Origin: Diadema setosum
Taxonomy: Eukaryota; Echinodermata; Echinoidea; Diadematoida; Diadematidae
Reading direction: 5' to 3'
Assembly: GCA_033980235.1 (NCBI GenBank)
Contig: CM067070.1
Location: forward strand, 3,134,978-3,198,977
DNA: 64,000 bases
Of the stretch, positions 38,153-52,800 are shown piece after piece; positions within the stretch are counted from its first letter, which is position 1; every line of letters begins with the position of its first letter. Below the pieces are notes generated by a model. The model searched no databases and was not told the origin of the DNA. It was given only the letters and a program-made list of their open reading frames with translations. The translations under genes and the position numbers were made by a program.

Positions 38153-39336
38153 GGAACGTTTGAATGCAAAAGAAATAGATTACGTAGATAAAAAATTAAT
38201 AAAGTCATCATTAAATGAAGACTAATATTTCCGCACTCGTTACATACCAACAGACATTAACTTATCAATACATGAACATTGACATTATCATAACATTTAT
38301 TCTGTTCTTTTTTTCTTTGTGCTTTCGAGGATATTTTCCTCACATTTCACTGACACCATGAAAGTTCGTAACTCACGTGATATGGGGCCGAAAAAACCCA
38401 TAGCATGATAATGATTTAAGGACGGAACACACGGTCAGGAGTCACGTGCCATGATTCACCAATCATCAGCCCACTCCATGCAGTCACTATGTCGGTAAGT
38501 GGCTAAACAATGACCATAAAGGACTATCATTCACCAGCAACAACTCAATTAAAAAAAGACAACAACAACTACATTAGATTACAAGCACAACAATGTAAAT
38601 TCTATGAGACAAAGTGAAGCTTATTTTTTTTTATTTTATTTTTTTTTTGCAAAAGAAATATCGCGCAATTTATATGAATAAGCAAATAAATGCGTTTATG
38701 ATGTTATCACCTCACGATTTTCCTGGATCATTTAATTAAAAAAGTGAAAATTCAGTATTTCTCTTATAAAACCGGACAACGTAATTTCAGTCCTGGCTGA
38801 ATCATTATCAGTCAAATGTAAATCAATAGGATTTTAAAACCGGCCTTAATTGCGTTCGATCGAACAGGCAAACAAAATATTTAAATTTACAGATTTGGAG
38901 CAAGAACAACAAGGAAAGTTGTGTAATGATGACATGATTAACCAACGTAATTTGCAGAAGTTTCATCACATTGTCAGAACTTCCCACATAGATGAAATGT
39001 TTACCTTTGTCCTTACAGGAAAACATACTGTTTCTCCATTTAGACTAAAAAATGTTCCTGTACTTATGATCTGTTTTGTTTTGTGTGTATTTTTTTTATA
39101 CAAAGTATTATCATTGAAATCATTTTCATGTCAATTTTTATCACTGCAGTATCTTCTTACTATTCCTCTTTTCAACGATACAGTGATGTTGTGTTCTTAA
39201 TACATGTATATAGATAGCAAAGAAAATAGAATTATCATTATCGTCTTCTTTTTTTTGGGGGGGGGGGGTGAGAGGAGGGAATGTGGTGAAGGAATTTTTG
39301 TTCTCACTCTTGAGACAATGACAAACTTTTTTTTTT

Positions 39337-39397
39337 GCAACTGATTGACAAATTGCCCTGCATCGACGTAAATAAGCACTGAATTGTCAAGTGAGTT
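39337..39397 (-). repeat. SINE 3' fragment
   Basis: TGCAACTGATTGACAAATTG then CCCTGCATCGACGTAAATAA is the inverse of the 3' part of the SINE copies at 4156 and 5770. Confidence 0.6.
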
Positions 39398-40878
39398 CTT
39401 ATCAGTTTAATTTCATTTTCCCCGACATACAGGTTAAACTGAAATGATCATTCGTTTTTCACTGAAGACAAATGTTGTTTTACATCTCGCGAAAGACTCG
39501 GAAGTGTGGCGTGTTGAAATAGGAAGCATTCCTTGACACTTCCGTTTCCTACTTTTTTTTTTTTTTGTATAGACGTTGTAGACGTTGTTTCCATGGATAC
39601 ATGAAAGACCGTCGTGTTGCTAAAGGACAGTACACGTTGGCGTAGTAACCAAGCAGGTAGGAACAATCATATTCCCACGGCTATCAACCTCTGAAAAAAA
39701 AAAGATCAACGTTTTTATGATCCTGAAAACCGTAATATTTAATTCTCCGTGTTTATTTATAGTGGCACTGTAAAGTTGCAAGGTCATAGAAGGTCTGCCT
39801 ATTAACCCCGTCGGTGACGGGCCTAAAACACATTCCACTACTTCAATTTGAGCATGATAATCAGTCAGTCAAACAAACAAACAAACAAACAAACAAACAA
39901 ACAAACAAACAAACACACAGGCAAGTGGGACAAATTTTTTAGGTTTGTCAAGTGGAACAAACTTTTTCTATTCCCGACTTTCCAAGTTTCCCGCACTCTT
40001 TGTATAGTTGTAAGCTTTTCACCCCCTTATCCCCCCCCCTTTCCCTCAAAGGTACCCACATGATACAAGCATAGTCTTTTGAGTGGGTACCTCCACTTCT
40101 TCTTTTTTTTTTCGCAGAGTGTATTAAGAGTGTATGTTTCTTTCTTGTACTGATCATATGGACACGAACATGTTGTTATCCCTGTCTGGTTATGTATATT
40201 CTCAACGACTCGCATGCCAAATTCATCATACATTGTTTCTTGTACATTCTGTTGAAAAAAAGAAGAAGTGAAAATCAAGTTTGAATTTGAATTTGAATTT
40301 GACACAGGTATTGAGAAGAATACTTAAAGTAATCGTATGAGTACACACAAGACTAGTATACGTATTACAAACGAGTAGATTACTTGAATTTTACAGCTGT
40401 AGGACCGGCTGTTGTTGAATGCTCAGTAAGGGTCACAAGCTATTAAAGGTAAACAAAAATATCATGTGAATGAATACCAAATCAAAGTCATATGGCAATG
40501 ATTTTTAAGTGGTAATGGTGGTCAGCATTCCGCCCTGTGATGACATGGCCCTGAAGGGGGGCGTCAATTCGACCTTGACGATTGGATGATTCATCCTTGT
40601 CTTTCCTGTTTGACGTTTGGCCTTGTTCCAATTTTCGATACCCCTAGAGTGTCGAGGCAGTCAATATACACAAATAGTGACCGCATACAAATATGTCTTT
40701 CATATCAACGCCTTTCGACTATACGGCGGTTAATGAGAACAATATTTTCACGATACTGAATTATCTCGAGAGCGACGCTTGGTAGAAAGTCTGTTGCACG
40801 CTTCGCATTTGTTAATGCTCTCGTCTTTCTGACAAGTTCGAAATCGACCACGCAGGAGGGGAATAGACAACTGGGAGT

Positions 40879-40969
40879 ATGGATATATCCATAAAGAATA
40901 TATGCAGACGACTTGTCAGTGATGTTAGAATTATATGGCTTACAGCAGCACTTCTTTTCTATTTTTCAG
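40879..40969 (+). CDS. Gene B exon 1: start codon and signal peptide
   Basis: Encodes MDISIKNICRR then VRIIWLTAALLFYFS, a basic start and a hydrophobic core. It continues on exon 2 as GFAAAQC, giving an A-x-A cleavage site after Ala35. An in-frame stop (TAG 40864-40866) precedes the ATG. The donor is CAG/GTGAGA at 40970, phase 1. No convincing TATA box was seen; the transcription start is not defined. The intron to 44745 holds AT-rich repeats and a foldback element. Confidence 0.82.
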
Positions 40970-41828
40970 GTGAGAATTATTGCTTCTTCAGATTGTTGCA
41001 TTACAGATAATAAGCCATTGTAAATAACTTACATCTTACCTTGATACCGCACTCTTCTCGCTCAATCACTTATTAGAAATCTAATATCATTATTTTTCAT
41101 GTCTTTACGTTGTACCCTGATTAAATGAATTTAACAAAACCAAATGAATTATTTTTTTTTCCAAATACGAGTTCTTGCTTGGTATCAAAAGACTGTATTC
41201 TCGAAGTAAACATGTTCTACAAAAGTTCTGCTTTCTCACAATCTAGGGCGTATGTATTCAAAAGTGACTGGATTCCAATGGCACTTGAGAAAGTTTGAAG
41301 AATTTGTGAAGAAACTTCGTAATCCATGAAACAGGGATCAATAGTATGTTGTCTGACAACGAAAACACGGTCTAACCTGGTTTCAGGTGTTATTATTCTT
41401 CTAACGTGACCTATTCCCTATAGAGTTTTGATTTGTTTCAACATTATGAATTTAAGTGAACTATCATACATCTTTACACCCTAATATACTCTGAATATGC
41501 TAGACATGTTTTGTTCATATGCAAAATATAATGTATTGTTACATACATATTACATTATTAGAATTATTTTATGTATATTTCACATTTCACATTTCACACA
41601 TGCATGTTCACATGCATGTTTTTTTTTATTTCATTTCCAATCAAACACAGGTAATACACTTTGACATGATTACATATATTGGAACATAATAATACATATT
41701 GGTTCTTAAAAGAACTTCATGGAAATGGAAATTGAGGGGCTGCTAAAAAGCGAACTTTTTTGTTATTATTAAATATCTTGTTATTAACATGTCATGTTTT
41801 GTAATTTTATATATGTATATATATATAC

Positions 41829-41885
<57 letters not shown>

Positions 41886-43778
41886 ACTTAAAATGAAAAC
41901 ATGCACATATTTAGTGAAATTAAATGAACTAAATTACATTACCTGAGTTTAGTGAATATACTTGATAACTAATTCTTGTAAGGGCAGAATGATTCTAAAA
42001 AGTGTTAAGTATCAAATGTCAGAGCCGGCGTGAAAATGCATACCATCACCTCGTTTCCACAGAGAATGGTGTTTGCAGAACCCGCGGTTATTGAATATTC
42101 TAATATAATTTAGATTAGACTGAGAAAATCATATAACTAAGTAGTTAAAAAACCTTATGATAGTGTCTAAACATGTGTTATTTTTTTTTTCTCTCTCTCT
42201 TTGGACAACCACTGTTTGAGTACATTGTTGCCTGATATGCGGACATTCCTAACCAAAATAAGAAACTCAACTAATAAAAAAAGCTAAAATTCTTATAACT
42301 TAAACGTCTCTTTTGTAATCAATGATTACTTAAATTTCTTTGCTTCTCATTTTTTTTTTTATTATCCGAGGCTCATGTTGGCTCCTTCAAAAATGTTTGA
42401 GGTCCAGTCACACTGTGTAGATGGACTACAAATATTTCTCATTTTTGTTTTGGTAAGACATCTCGTCCCACGCGCGAGAGAGTCGCGACCCCCTGTATCA
42501 GAAGCACTGCTCTAATTTACACTTATAACATGATGATATTCTTTACAAGGGAAAGGAACCTTGTTTAGTTATTTAAAGTAATCATAATTATAGTGGTATA
42601 TCTCACTGATTATCATGCGGCAGTCGAAACGGATTTTTTTTTTAAACCTTGATTTGAATATCCAAGAAAATTGAATAAGTAAGCACATTATTAGCCATAG
42701 AAATGGAATCCTCCTACTTTCAAAGAGCAATCCAAAATGTATGAAAAGGCATGTGGTGTATAACGGTTATCATAATTTCGTTCTTCAAAACAGAAAACCC
42801 CTTCTCATCGACCTGTTTAAAAAAGGCAGCAATTCCAATCCTTTGCAATATCTCCGAGTTTTACAATACCCAAGATTTCTGCAGATAAAGATGATTTTCA
42901 GTTTTATATGGCTTTTTTTTTTTTAACGCCATGGTTGTCCTTCACAGAACAAACAGGATAGAATCATTCTTTTTTTGGCATTCCGATACCAGGAGTGATG
43001 CAAACAGTAACAAAAGTAACCAAACAATCTGATATAAATAAATATAACTGTTGTACGGGTGACTTTATTTACATTTTTTTTTTCTGTCGCTGCATTTAGT
43101 CACGGTACATTTCACGTATTCAATGCAAATATCTTTTCGTGTGTGTAATGAAGCGAACCCCAGTGATTTTTTTTTTTTTTTTGAATACTGACAATGCGAT
43201 TCGCCTCCCATAGCCTGGATTTGATGGTTGATCGCAATGTAAGTGATCGAACTTTCAGGGGTAAAAAAAAAAGAGGAACAAGGGGTGGACGACACAAAAC
43301 CGCAGGAAAAAGAAACTAGACCAAAGATAAAAACCGCATGTTGAAGGTTACACACAAAAGTGTTGACATCGTTTCTGTCAAGTTTAACAAGAGGAAGGAC
43401 AGCAATTGATTATCTGTTCTAATATTCTTATTTACTCTTGGTCTTGAACTGACTGATTATATACCACAACAAAATAATTTGGGATTAAAATAGAATTATA
43501 TGATTATGTTAAAGTGCTTCTCGCCTGGATTGAAAATAGTATTGCTCATTGTTTCTGGTCCCCTCGCCTCGTTCCCGCTCTCATTCTCTCTCATATTAAA
43601 GACAAACTTTTCTGTATTATTAATCGTATTGTGTGTGACGTATAATTACTTTTATTATATCACATATCACACATATTTTTCATGTGCATGTATGACAGGA
43701 TTAATAGCTATTGCATATTGCAGTTAAATAATTACGTTATCAACCAAAGTTAATTTTAGTCAAGATATGCTATAGAAT

Positions 43779-43849
<71 letters not shown>

Positions 43850-46800
43850 GATATTAATAACTATTGTATTTTCAGTTAAAGGGGATGGTTAGTAACTGAT
43901 CAGTGGGAATCAGTGGGAATGCTGGAGGATGATTGTTCCAATCCTTGTGGGATTAATTTAAGAGTACATTCTATATCTATTGTTGTGTGAAAATTATTTG
44001 CTTCAGAATGGTCTCATATTCAAGTAATGTGCAGTTTAATGTTTCCAGGTTAGCGTGCCTGGTCAGTGACAGGGAATTAATCTGCATATTACTTGAATAT
44101 GAGACCGTTCTGAAACAAATAATTTTCACACAACAGTAGATATATGATGTACTCTTAAGTGAATCTCACAAGGATTGAAATAATCATCCCTCAGCATTCC
44201 CACTGATTCCCACTGATTGGTTACTAGCCATCCCCTTTAAATATGTTATCAGTCAAATATAATTTTAGTCAAGATATACTATAAAATTATACATTATTAT
44301 ATATAATGTACATATATGGGCCATGTCTCCTTTGCTCTTTCTTTTTTAGATCTATACCGCTTCGCTGATACAACCATTCTTGATGTCACAGTAGTATACA
44401 GAGTGACATTAAGTAAATAGAATAGAATAAGAATTTCACAGAATGACTGCTGATTTGGCCTAGCTTGACCTAGGTCACTTAGAAGGCACAGAGCGGAACA
44501 TTATTTTGTCTTTGTATTTCATACAAAAGTGAAGAGTTGAGCGATTCAAAAGAAACCCATATACATGTACATACATGAACAATGGAAAACGGTGACTTCT
44601 TGAAGTTTGACGATTTCTTTTTTTATTTCGAGTTCTCTATTTTTTTTTAGTTGACAGTTTGCTTCTAAATGTCTAACAGTGCAAGAATACCACGCCTAAT
44701 CCAGCCACTAATCAAAATGTCTTTCTTCCATCTTAAATGCGGCAGGATTTGCCGCTGCTCAGTGTGACGCTCCTACCCCATGTCAGGGATGTATGGGGGC
44801 TCCAACGGGACCCATCCCCGTAGGGAATCATGTAGTGTGGGGCTGCGAAGAGGGCTATGAAATGGACGGACCTATGGAGCGGATCGTATGGGTTTGCGGC
44901 CAAGAAAACAGATGGATAATGCCGGACGGATATGAACCCACTTGCATAGGTGATCTTCCGACCTTCCTTACTTTTTTTTTTAATCTCATACCGTATATAG
45001 ACATCACTGTTTCCCACTGAAATTGTTCATGTTTACCCCACCATTTTTTTTTCTTATCTGTATAAAACAAAGGAATAATAAGCAAAGTACCTTCAAACAA
45101 AAACAAGAAAACATAAACCCATGAATCCTGTTTTACAGTTTTACTTCCTGTAGACAACGGAGAACGAATTTACTTGATCGTGCCGCTATTGTTCTATGGA
45201 AAAATGTAAAAACGTATAGGCCTCCGCCTTGTATTTAAACGCCATTAGAATGAACCTCTACGGCAGGCCTACTACTAGTATGTGCCCATCTGTAATATAT
45301 TACTCATGATAATCATACATTCATTTTTCCGCGCCTTATGAAATGAGTAATCCGTCACAAATTGTCGTCTTTTCATAACCGTCTTTGTGTGGGACATATT
45401 ACATGTACAATGCAATAGTGTGACAGCAGCCATTGTTAGCTGAAATTACCTTCTTCTAAAACGTTGAAACTGGTAACAATAATCCGATAATACCGGTTTA
45501 TCTCATCTCAATTATGCTGATTACGATACTTTGTGATTTCATTCCGAAATTTATTATATAATCTAGAACAACGCATAGTACTCTATATAGACCCAAAGTG
45601 CCCTCGAGTATGGCTACAATAACGGTACTGAGCTGCCAAAACCTTCCTAAGCATTCCCGCGTTCTATGGTGCTTCCTCAATTGGTTCATTACTACTGGTA
45701 CACCCTCTCTCACCCCTCCCCAATCACATGAAACAAAATCAATCTTTGCCATTTATATACCCCGAAGGAATAGGATATGCAAGTCCTAGCCTCCAGTCTG
45801 ATCTGTGTAGGCCCTAATAATTTTAACTTCCTCCATGTACTAAAAGATTCATCGTGATTCATAAGCTAAAATCAGATGGTTTATTGCTTGCAAAATTAAG
45901 TATCCTACTGAGAGATTGTTACAACTCTTAGCAACCTATACAGCAAACTTAAAAGCTGAATAATACCTGAGTGTCTGCATTTGAAACTGGCTTAACCCAC
46001 AGAGGACTAGTCCCGAATATACTTGGGCAGGCATCTATGTGAAATGCGTGCTATAGCAAAATAAGCTAGCCCTTAATGAGTTCATATCACTGTAAACGTT
46101 AGCAAAATCTTCCTACGCAATAAGAGTACGACAAATCCCAAGACTTTATTGTTTGCAACCAGGCAGCTAATATATGCTGTTGTAAACTTTTGCACGTTGC
46201 TGATTTCAGCTGTGGACAGAACGTGTCCCTACCCACCTGTACCGGCCTACGGATCAGTGAGAGAGAACCTGGACAACGTGCAACCCGGTGATACCATCAC
46301 CTATGACTGTGAAAGCGGCTATACATTGCAGGGATCCAGGGATAACACCTGTGAGGAGAACGGAGCTTGGTCCAACGCTGCACCTACCTGTGTCTGTGAG
46401 TAGGCCTACCGCTCTTGGAATAGGGCTGACTACTATTTTAAAATTAATTCAAATTTATACAACACTTTTATGAATCCTTGTCTTTGATTGTTTCTATGGT
46501 ATTGATCACTTGTCCCATTTTACTATTACGTCATCATTCGTGCTACTGTGGCTCAATTAACCTTTAAGCAATCTTGGATCCATGCGATTTGCACGCCGAG
46601 AGCCCGGCACACTATGCGTAAAATGCGTGAGTTTGCAGCGTGCATACGATAAAGTATATTGACCGACAGCGCGCTAGCGTAAAGCGCTCCGCATTCTCTC
46701 GATTTCAGATCTTTCACATTCTCTCTTGTTTCTATATTCATAAAACATCAAATGACAAAGGTAGAAATTATTGATCCATTCAGCTCGGCTGCGCCTAGTG

Positions 46801-49800
46801 AACGGATCATTTCATCTTTCTCCTCATGAGCATCCATCATTACCTAGTATACAAATAATGAATGTTTATGAGTACAATGGACAGAATATTTCATGAGGTA
46901 AAAGATGAAATGATCCATGTGCCTAGTGAATGGATCATTTCATCTTTCACTGAATGAAATATTCTGTCCATTGCACGAATGAAAAACATTTATTATTTGT
47001 TTTATATAACGCCTAAAATAGATCCTTGTCATTTGATGTTTTGTAATAATTAGGAACAAGAGAGATCGCGAGAGTGCTCACTGAGCGCTTTACGCTGCGC
47101 TAGCGCGCTGTCGCATACACAAACTGCAAACGCAAGCGTTTTACACGCGTAGTTTGTCGGGTTCTCAGCGAGCGTGCAATGGAGTAATTCGTATGGATCC
47201 AAAATTGCTCGGTAAATGGAACCACAATTGCACCGATGATGACGTCATAGTGAAATGGGCAGAATGATCAATGTCAAACAACCAATCAAATGACAAGAAT
47301 CTCTTCAGGCGTTATAGATCCTTGTCATTTGATTGGTTGTTTGCTATTAATCATTCGTCCCATTTCACTATTACGTCATCATCCGTGCGATTGTGGCTCC
47401 ATTTTCTATAGTGCAATCTTGGATCCTTTGATTTACTCCATCGCACGCACAGCGAGAGCCCGGCACATACGCATGTAAAACGCTTGCGTTTATTTGCAGT
47501 GCATACATGTATGTTTGTGCAACAGCGCGCTATATAGCGTAAATCGCTCAGTGAGCATTCGATCTCAGATTCTTGTTTCTAAATTCATAAAACATCAAAT
47601 GACAAGGATCTATTTTAGGCGTTATATAAAACAAATAATAAAGGTTTTCATTCGTGCAATGGACAGAATATTTCATTCGGTGAAAGATTACAATGAAATG
47701 ATCCATTCAACTCGGCTGCGCCTCGTTGAATGGATCATTTCATCTTTCACCTTATGAAATGTTCTGTCCATTGTACTCATAAAAATTTTTGTATACTAAA
47801 GATATTTTTCCTCTATACGGACCTAGCAACAATCTATTTCAGCCACCTACTACGAGTAAACACACAAACACGATGGATTTAGAAGCTTGGAATAATTCTG
47901 TCATACTGCCTTTTATATTGACATGTGTAAGAAACCTCGTGCAGTTATAGTCTCGTTCAAGTTTTCTGGTCATCAAAAAAAGGCGGTTAAAAAATTCGTT
48001 CAAATGAAAAACAAAAAACAAAAAACGAAAAACAAAGACTTTACACCATAATTGTTGATTATAATACGCAATTATAAGGTACTGATTATAGTTGGGGAAC
48101 TTCTCTCTCTCCCTCTCTTTCTCTCTCTCTCTCTCTCTCGTCATAAAAGTACTCAGCAAATCAGAGGGTTGGTTGATGTGAGTCCTCGGATTTTACGAAA
48201 TAATAAGTCAACAAACAATGATTTGATTTTAATAGACCTTTTATCAAACCAGCTTTTTCGCTGACACACAACGGAGTGCAAGGTTGTATACTGTCAGCAC
48301 GTTTCAACAAGTCTCAAGAGTCGATTCTCACTGAGTCTCTATATACTATGCTCATGAAAAGAAATCAATAACTACACTGGCTTCCTGTTTTCCAATTTCT
48401 TAGTTACAGATACGTGCCCCGATCTGTTCATCAAATCCATACCTATTTCCCACCACGCATGCCAGTTTCCCGTTCTTGCGCGACGTAGGTTCAGTTGGGC
48501 CCGGGCGAAGTCGGCGTGCGAGGCTCGTTCCGCAACACTTGCTACGGTCAAGACTGATGAAACCCAGAGACAACTGGAAGGCCGTGGGGAGAGTGCGTCC
48601 AACAGGGTCAACTTGTGGATTGGCGCCGCGGAAGGACGGAACTGGAAATGGTCACGTGGTACGTAGCAGTGAAACACTTTTATCATAAGCATAATATTTT
48701 AAGTAGGGCTTTCCAAAGGCTACTAACTATATGGTACACCCTCATTTATAACCATACATGAATAATCATTTTCACATATATCATTTTAGGGAATTCAAAA
48801 CCAACGTGTATGTTTGTAGACAAAGTAGACATGACCCATTTCTTCTCATGCGCGAAGTGAAACTCCAAACTGGCCTACAATACCTTACACAGTCATCAGC
48901 GCAGAGGGCAAAATCCACGTTTCTTGCTACGTTCTTTATCGATGGAATTTACATCATCAGTTTGTGCACACCTCTTGCCTCCTGCAAGTCGTTACTATAA
49001 TATAGGGAGTTTTCGTTACACGAGAAGACCGAGAATACGCGGAAGCAATCAGCTGTGACAGTCCTAGTCCAGATACTGGACGATTTTTATCATCCGCAGT
49101 CCCCACACACTCGGCACCCACCCAATGCGCCCAACCGCTGATTGCGACACTCCACCAATTGGTACTCCCGAAAGGAGGGGTGAATTGTGTAATACAGTGT
49201 ACATATACAGACACCATCAACGTACGTACGTACACACGCGGGCACACTACGAATACAGTCCAGGAAGTGGACTATGACAGTCCCCGTAATCGGACTCCAA
49301 TCCCCATATCTATCGTGCTTACGAAAACTCACTAATGCCAGTAGAAAGTGAACAATGCGTTGGCATAAGATGCCTTTCCAGAAATAAGAGACTCTCTCAG
49401 ACATACTCGTATGTCCCCTCTTTGCTCTGTTTTGTTTGTATGTTTGTTTATCATTCTCAATCGATGTACGCTAATATAATGGTGGAAATTATGTTTGGGC
49501 AACTGTGCAGTTTATTTTCTACACATGGGATGGCTTTTAATGATAATGTGATTTAAAAAAAAAAATCTAGTTTCATGCATTAGAATTAAGTGATAAAGCT
49601 TCAAACACAGAGCATCAATACGAGACATCCAGGCACAACTTAGCATCACTCCCAAAAAAGGTGACTCAGAAGAAGCATTAGGCATATATTGTGTTACGAT
49701 ACTGTATCACTTTTTTCAATATTACTTTCTTCATATGATAATCAAAATGTATCTGAACGATCTCTCCAGACGAAACCAACATCTATCGACTGTTCTGGTC

Positions 49801-52800
49801 GGCGAGTAGCCCTCTGACCAAGTCTGGCCTGGACTGCATTGAGCTGAATGGGGCAGAGAATTTTATGTGGACAAACGGACAGTGCGACATAGAACAGAAC
49901 TACATTTGCCAACATGGTGAGGACAATACCCTGACAGGATAGATCGTAATGTTTTAACAGTGAGACAATGATTCCTCTCTCACTCGCTCGATCGATTGAT
50001 TGTTGTGATATTTTTTTTTTTGTCACTTCTTGCCAAAGCTAAAGCTGAAAGGGATGATATAGTGTTGATTGAGATAGGGGATTCAAATTGCAACTATTTG
50101 CGAGACTATTAGAAATCACTCATGAACTGATAAAATGCGCATACAATTTTAGTGGGAGCTAAAAGTTTATTAACGAAAAACTGTTTTAAAATGGCTAATA
50201 TGTCCAAAGGAAAAAAATCAAACAAATTGGTGAAAGGTGGAATCCATCAAACTTGTAAAAAAAAAGAGAAATAAATAAAATCATCAAAATAATCTTTGAA
50301 CTCCTCTTAGAATTGTGTGCTCTCCCATATTTCATCTCTTTTAGGGGTTTCTTATTATCTCACAAATAAGTTGGAAACTTGAAGCCCCATATCTACCAAA
50401 ACTATACCATTTTATTAACGCTGAGGGGGTTCTCCGGACCTTGACACCTGTCCTAAGGGTGGGATTTCACGGAGCACGCGAACGATTTGCGAAGGACGCG
50501 AATGGCAAAATCCAGCATTCGTATTTAGTCGGCAAAAGATCGCCAAACGAACGTGAGGGTTCGGAAGCGTCGTCAATTGTTCGCGAATGTCGTTTTTACT
50601 TGGGCGATGATTTCAAAAAAGTTTGAATTTTTTTGCGAACCTTTTCCGCACACTTGGTCGTGATTTGCTCGTGAATTGTTCTCGAAAGTGTCTTTAAAGC
50701 CTCGTCATATGCGCAAGACCTTCGCAAGACACGCGCGATGTTCGCAAAATGTTCGTGAAACCCCAAATAGACTCCGAAACTTTGGAGAATGTTTCACGCA
50801 TGTTACGCGAAATCTGCGAAGTTTTTCCGATCATTTTACGACGTAATCGCAAACTGTTCGCGTACCTTTTGAGACATTCTCGCGAACGTTTGGCGCACGT
50901 TTGGGGATGTATGACCTATACGTTTTCTACAAATAAAAATCGTACCATATAACATCTAAACATCAAACAATCTTTAACAACTACAACAAAAGAAATTAAA
51001 GATTATCCAAGGAAAAAGACATGTTTGATATACAAAAAAAAAAAGAATCGCAGAATGCACTTAATAATTGAGTATATGAATATAAGAACGACCCAAGTCC
51101 AATTTTTGGCCAAATTTAGTTTGACATGGGAAATTGTAGCTTATGCATGGACTCATCTTGTGTGTAAATGATAAATCCTAATTACCCCCGGAAGTGCCTG
51201 AAATGAATGAGTTAAATCTTATATTAACGTAAGAATGAAGGACTTGGGTCATTCTTACATTCATATAATAGCGCCCTCTCTCATCCTTCTCCCATCTCTA
51301 TAGCACAATATCATGTATATATGAATCAAAGAACGACCCAAGTCCATATGAATCAAAGAACGACCCAAGTCCACCACACAAAATGGCCTCTCCACAATTA
51401 ATGTAAATGTTAATTGTCATAATAATATATGTTCTAATTTGTATATACAATGTTGCCTTCCCATCACGGTTAAATAGAATATTATTGGACAAATAAAAAA
51501 GATATGATTTTTTTTTTAGTTTACTCGAAATGATCTTCCATGGACTTGGGTCGTTCTTATATTCATATACTCAATTAATCTAAAGTATGCAAAATTTCAT
51601 TTGAACTGTATATCATGTATATAGAGATTATGTGTTGGAGGAACTGCAAAAAAAAAAATCAAATGCTTTACTAGTGGAGATAGGTCATAGGGAAAAAAAT
51701 GTAGGCAAGCACTCGGTAGAAAAATGAGAGAAAAAGAAAGGAGAAAAACTTTTCTGAATGTTGGATTTTGTCATTCGCGTCATTCGCAAATCGTTCGCGT
51801 GCTCCGTGAAATCCCACCCTAAGGGTGGGATTTCACGGAGCACGCGAATGACAAAGGACGCGAATGACAAAATCCAACATTCGGAAAAGTTTTTCTCCGA
51901 ATGTTTTCCGACAATGAAGCCAAAAACTATTCTTGCGCAATTTGTGCGAAGTTTCCACGACGTATGTGCGAATGTCGTGTGTATCATTGCTAAAGTACAG
52001 CATGTTACGTACACGAAGAACACGCGACGGAAATGCGAACAACGAAAAATTGTCAATAATCATTTTTCTATCGTGTGCTTGCCTACATTTTTTTCCTAGG
52101 ACCTATCTCCACTAGTAAAGCATTTGATTTTTTTTTTTCAGTTCCTCCAACACATAATCTCTATAGTTCAAATGAAATTTTGCATACTTTAGATTAACAT
52201 TAAGTGTATTCTGCGAGTTTTTTTGGTATAGTTATCAGACATTTCTTTCTCTTTGTTAGTCTTTAATTTCCTTTGTTACTGTAGTTGTTAATTGTTTGAT
52301 GTTTAGATGTCTGCTAAGATTTTTATTTGTAGAAAACGTATAGGATATACATCCCCCAAACGTGCGCTAAACGTTCGCGAGAATGTCTCAAAAGGTACGC
52401 GAACAGTTTGCGATTTGAGTGGTTCACAAACAAGCATGCTTTTCAGTGAACCTCTCAGTTCTTTCTCTTTTTTTTTTCCTCCAAACATAACTTTGTATTT
52501 TGCCGGTATCCATGTATAATTTCGTATTTGTTAACCATTATCTACCATGTAAAGTCGAATACATGCCTATGTTATATCTTCTGATACATTTCGTGTTATG
52601 TTTGACGAAAAAGAAAGAAGGAATGAAATAAATGAAATGAAAAAATGAAATGATTACGTCGTAAAATGATCGGAAAAACTTCGCAGATTTCGCGTAACAT
52701 ACGCGAGACATTCTCCAAAGTTTCGGAGTCTGTTTGGAGTTTCACGAACACTTTGCGAACATCGCGCGTGTCTTGCGAAGGTCTTGCGCATATGACGAGG

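Larger units (their letters stand above)
35266..40878. other. Intergenic region between genes A and B (contents)
   Basis: 5.6 kb. Holds the gene A 3' UTR and poly(A) signal, a foldback repeat (36868-37245), an (AT)n tract at 38108-38150, a SINE fragment (39337-39397), a G-run near 39258 and a (CAAA)n tract at 39868-39916. The open frames in it are short and AT-biased with no recognisable protein. The promoter of gene B must lie toward 40400-40860, but no clear core elements were seen. Confidence 0.6.

Noticed and set aside
35266..40878. Genes A and B as one continuous gene
   Set aside because: Gene A ends in a stop codon with a poly(A) signal, and gene B opens with its own ATG, upstream in-frame stop and signal peptide.
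29142..51577. Repeated GACTTGGGT boxes as a CRISPR-like array
   Set aside because: Repeats are in both orientations with irregular spacing inside a eukaryotic TIR element.
51685..52115. Overlapping frames on both strands in the palindrome as genes
   Set aside because: They mirror each other because of the inverted repeat and show no domain or splice context.
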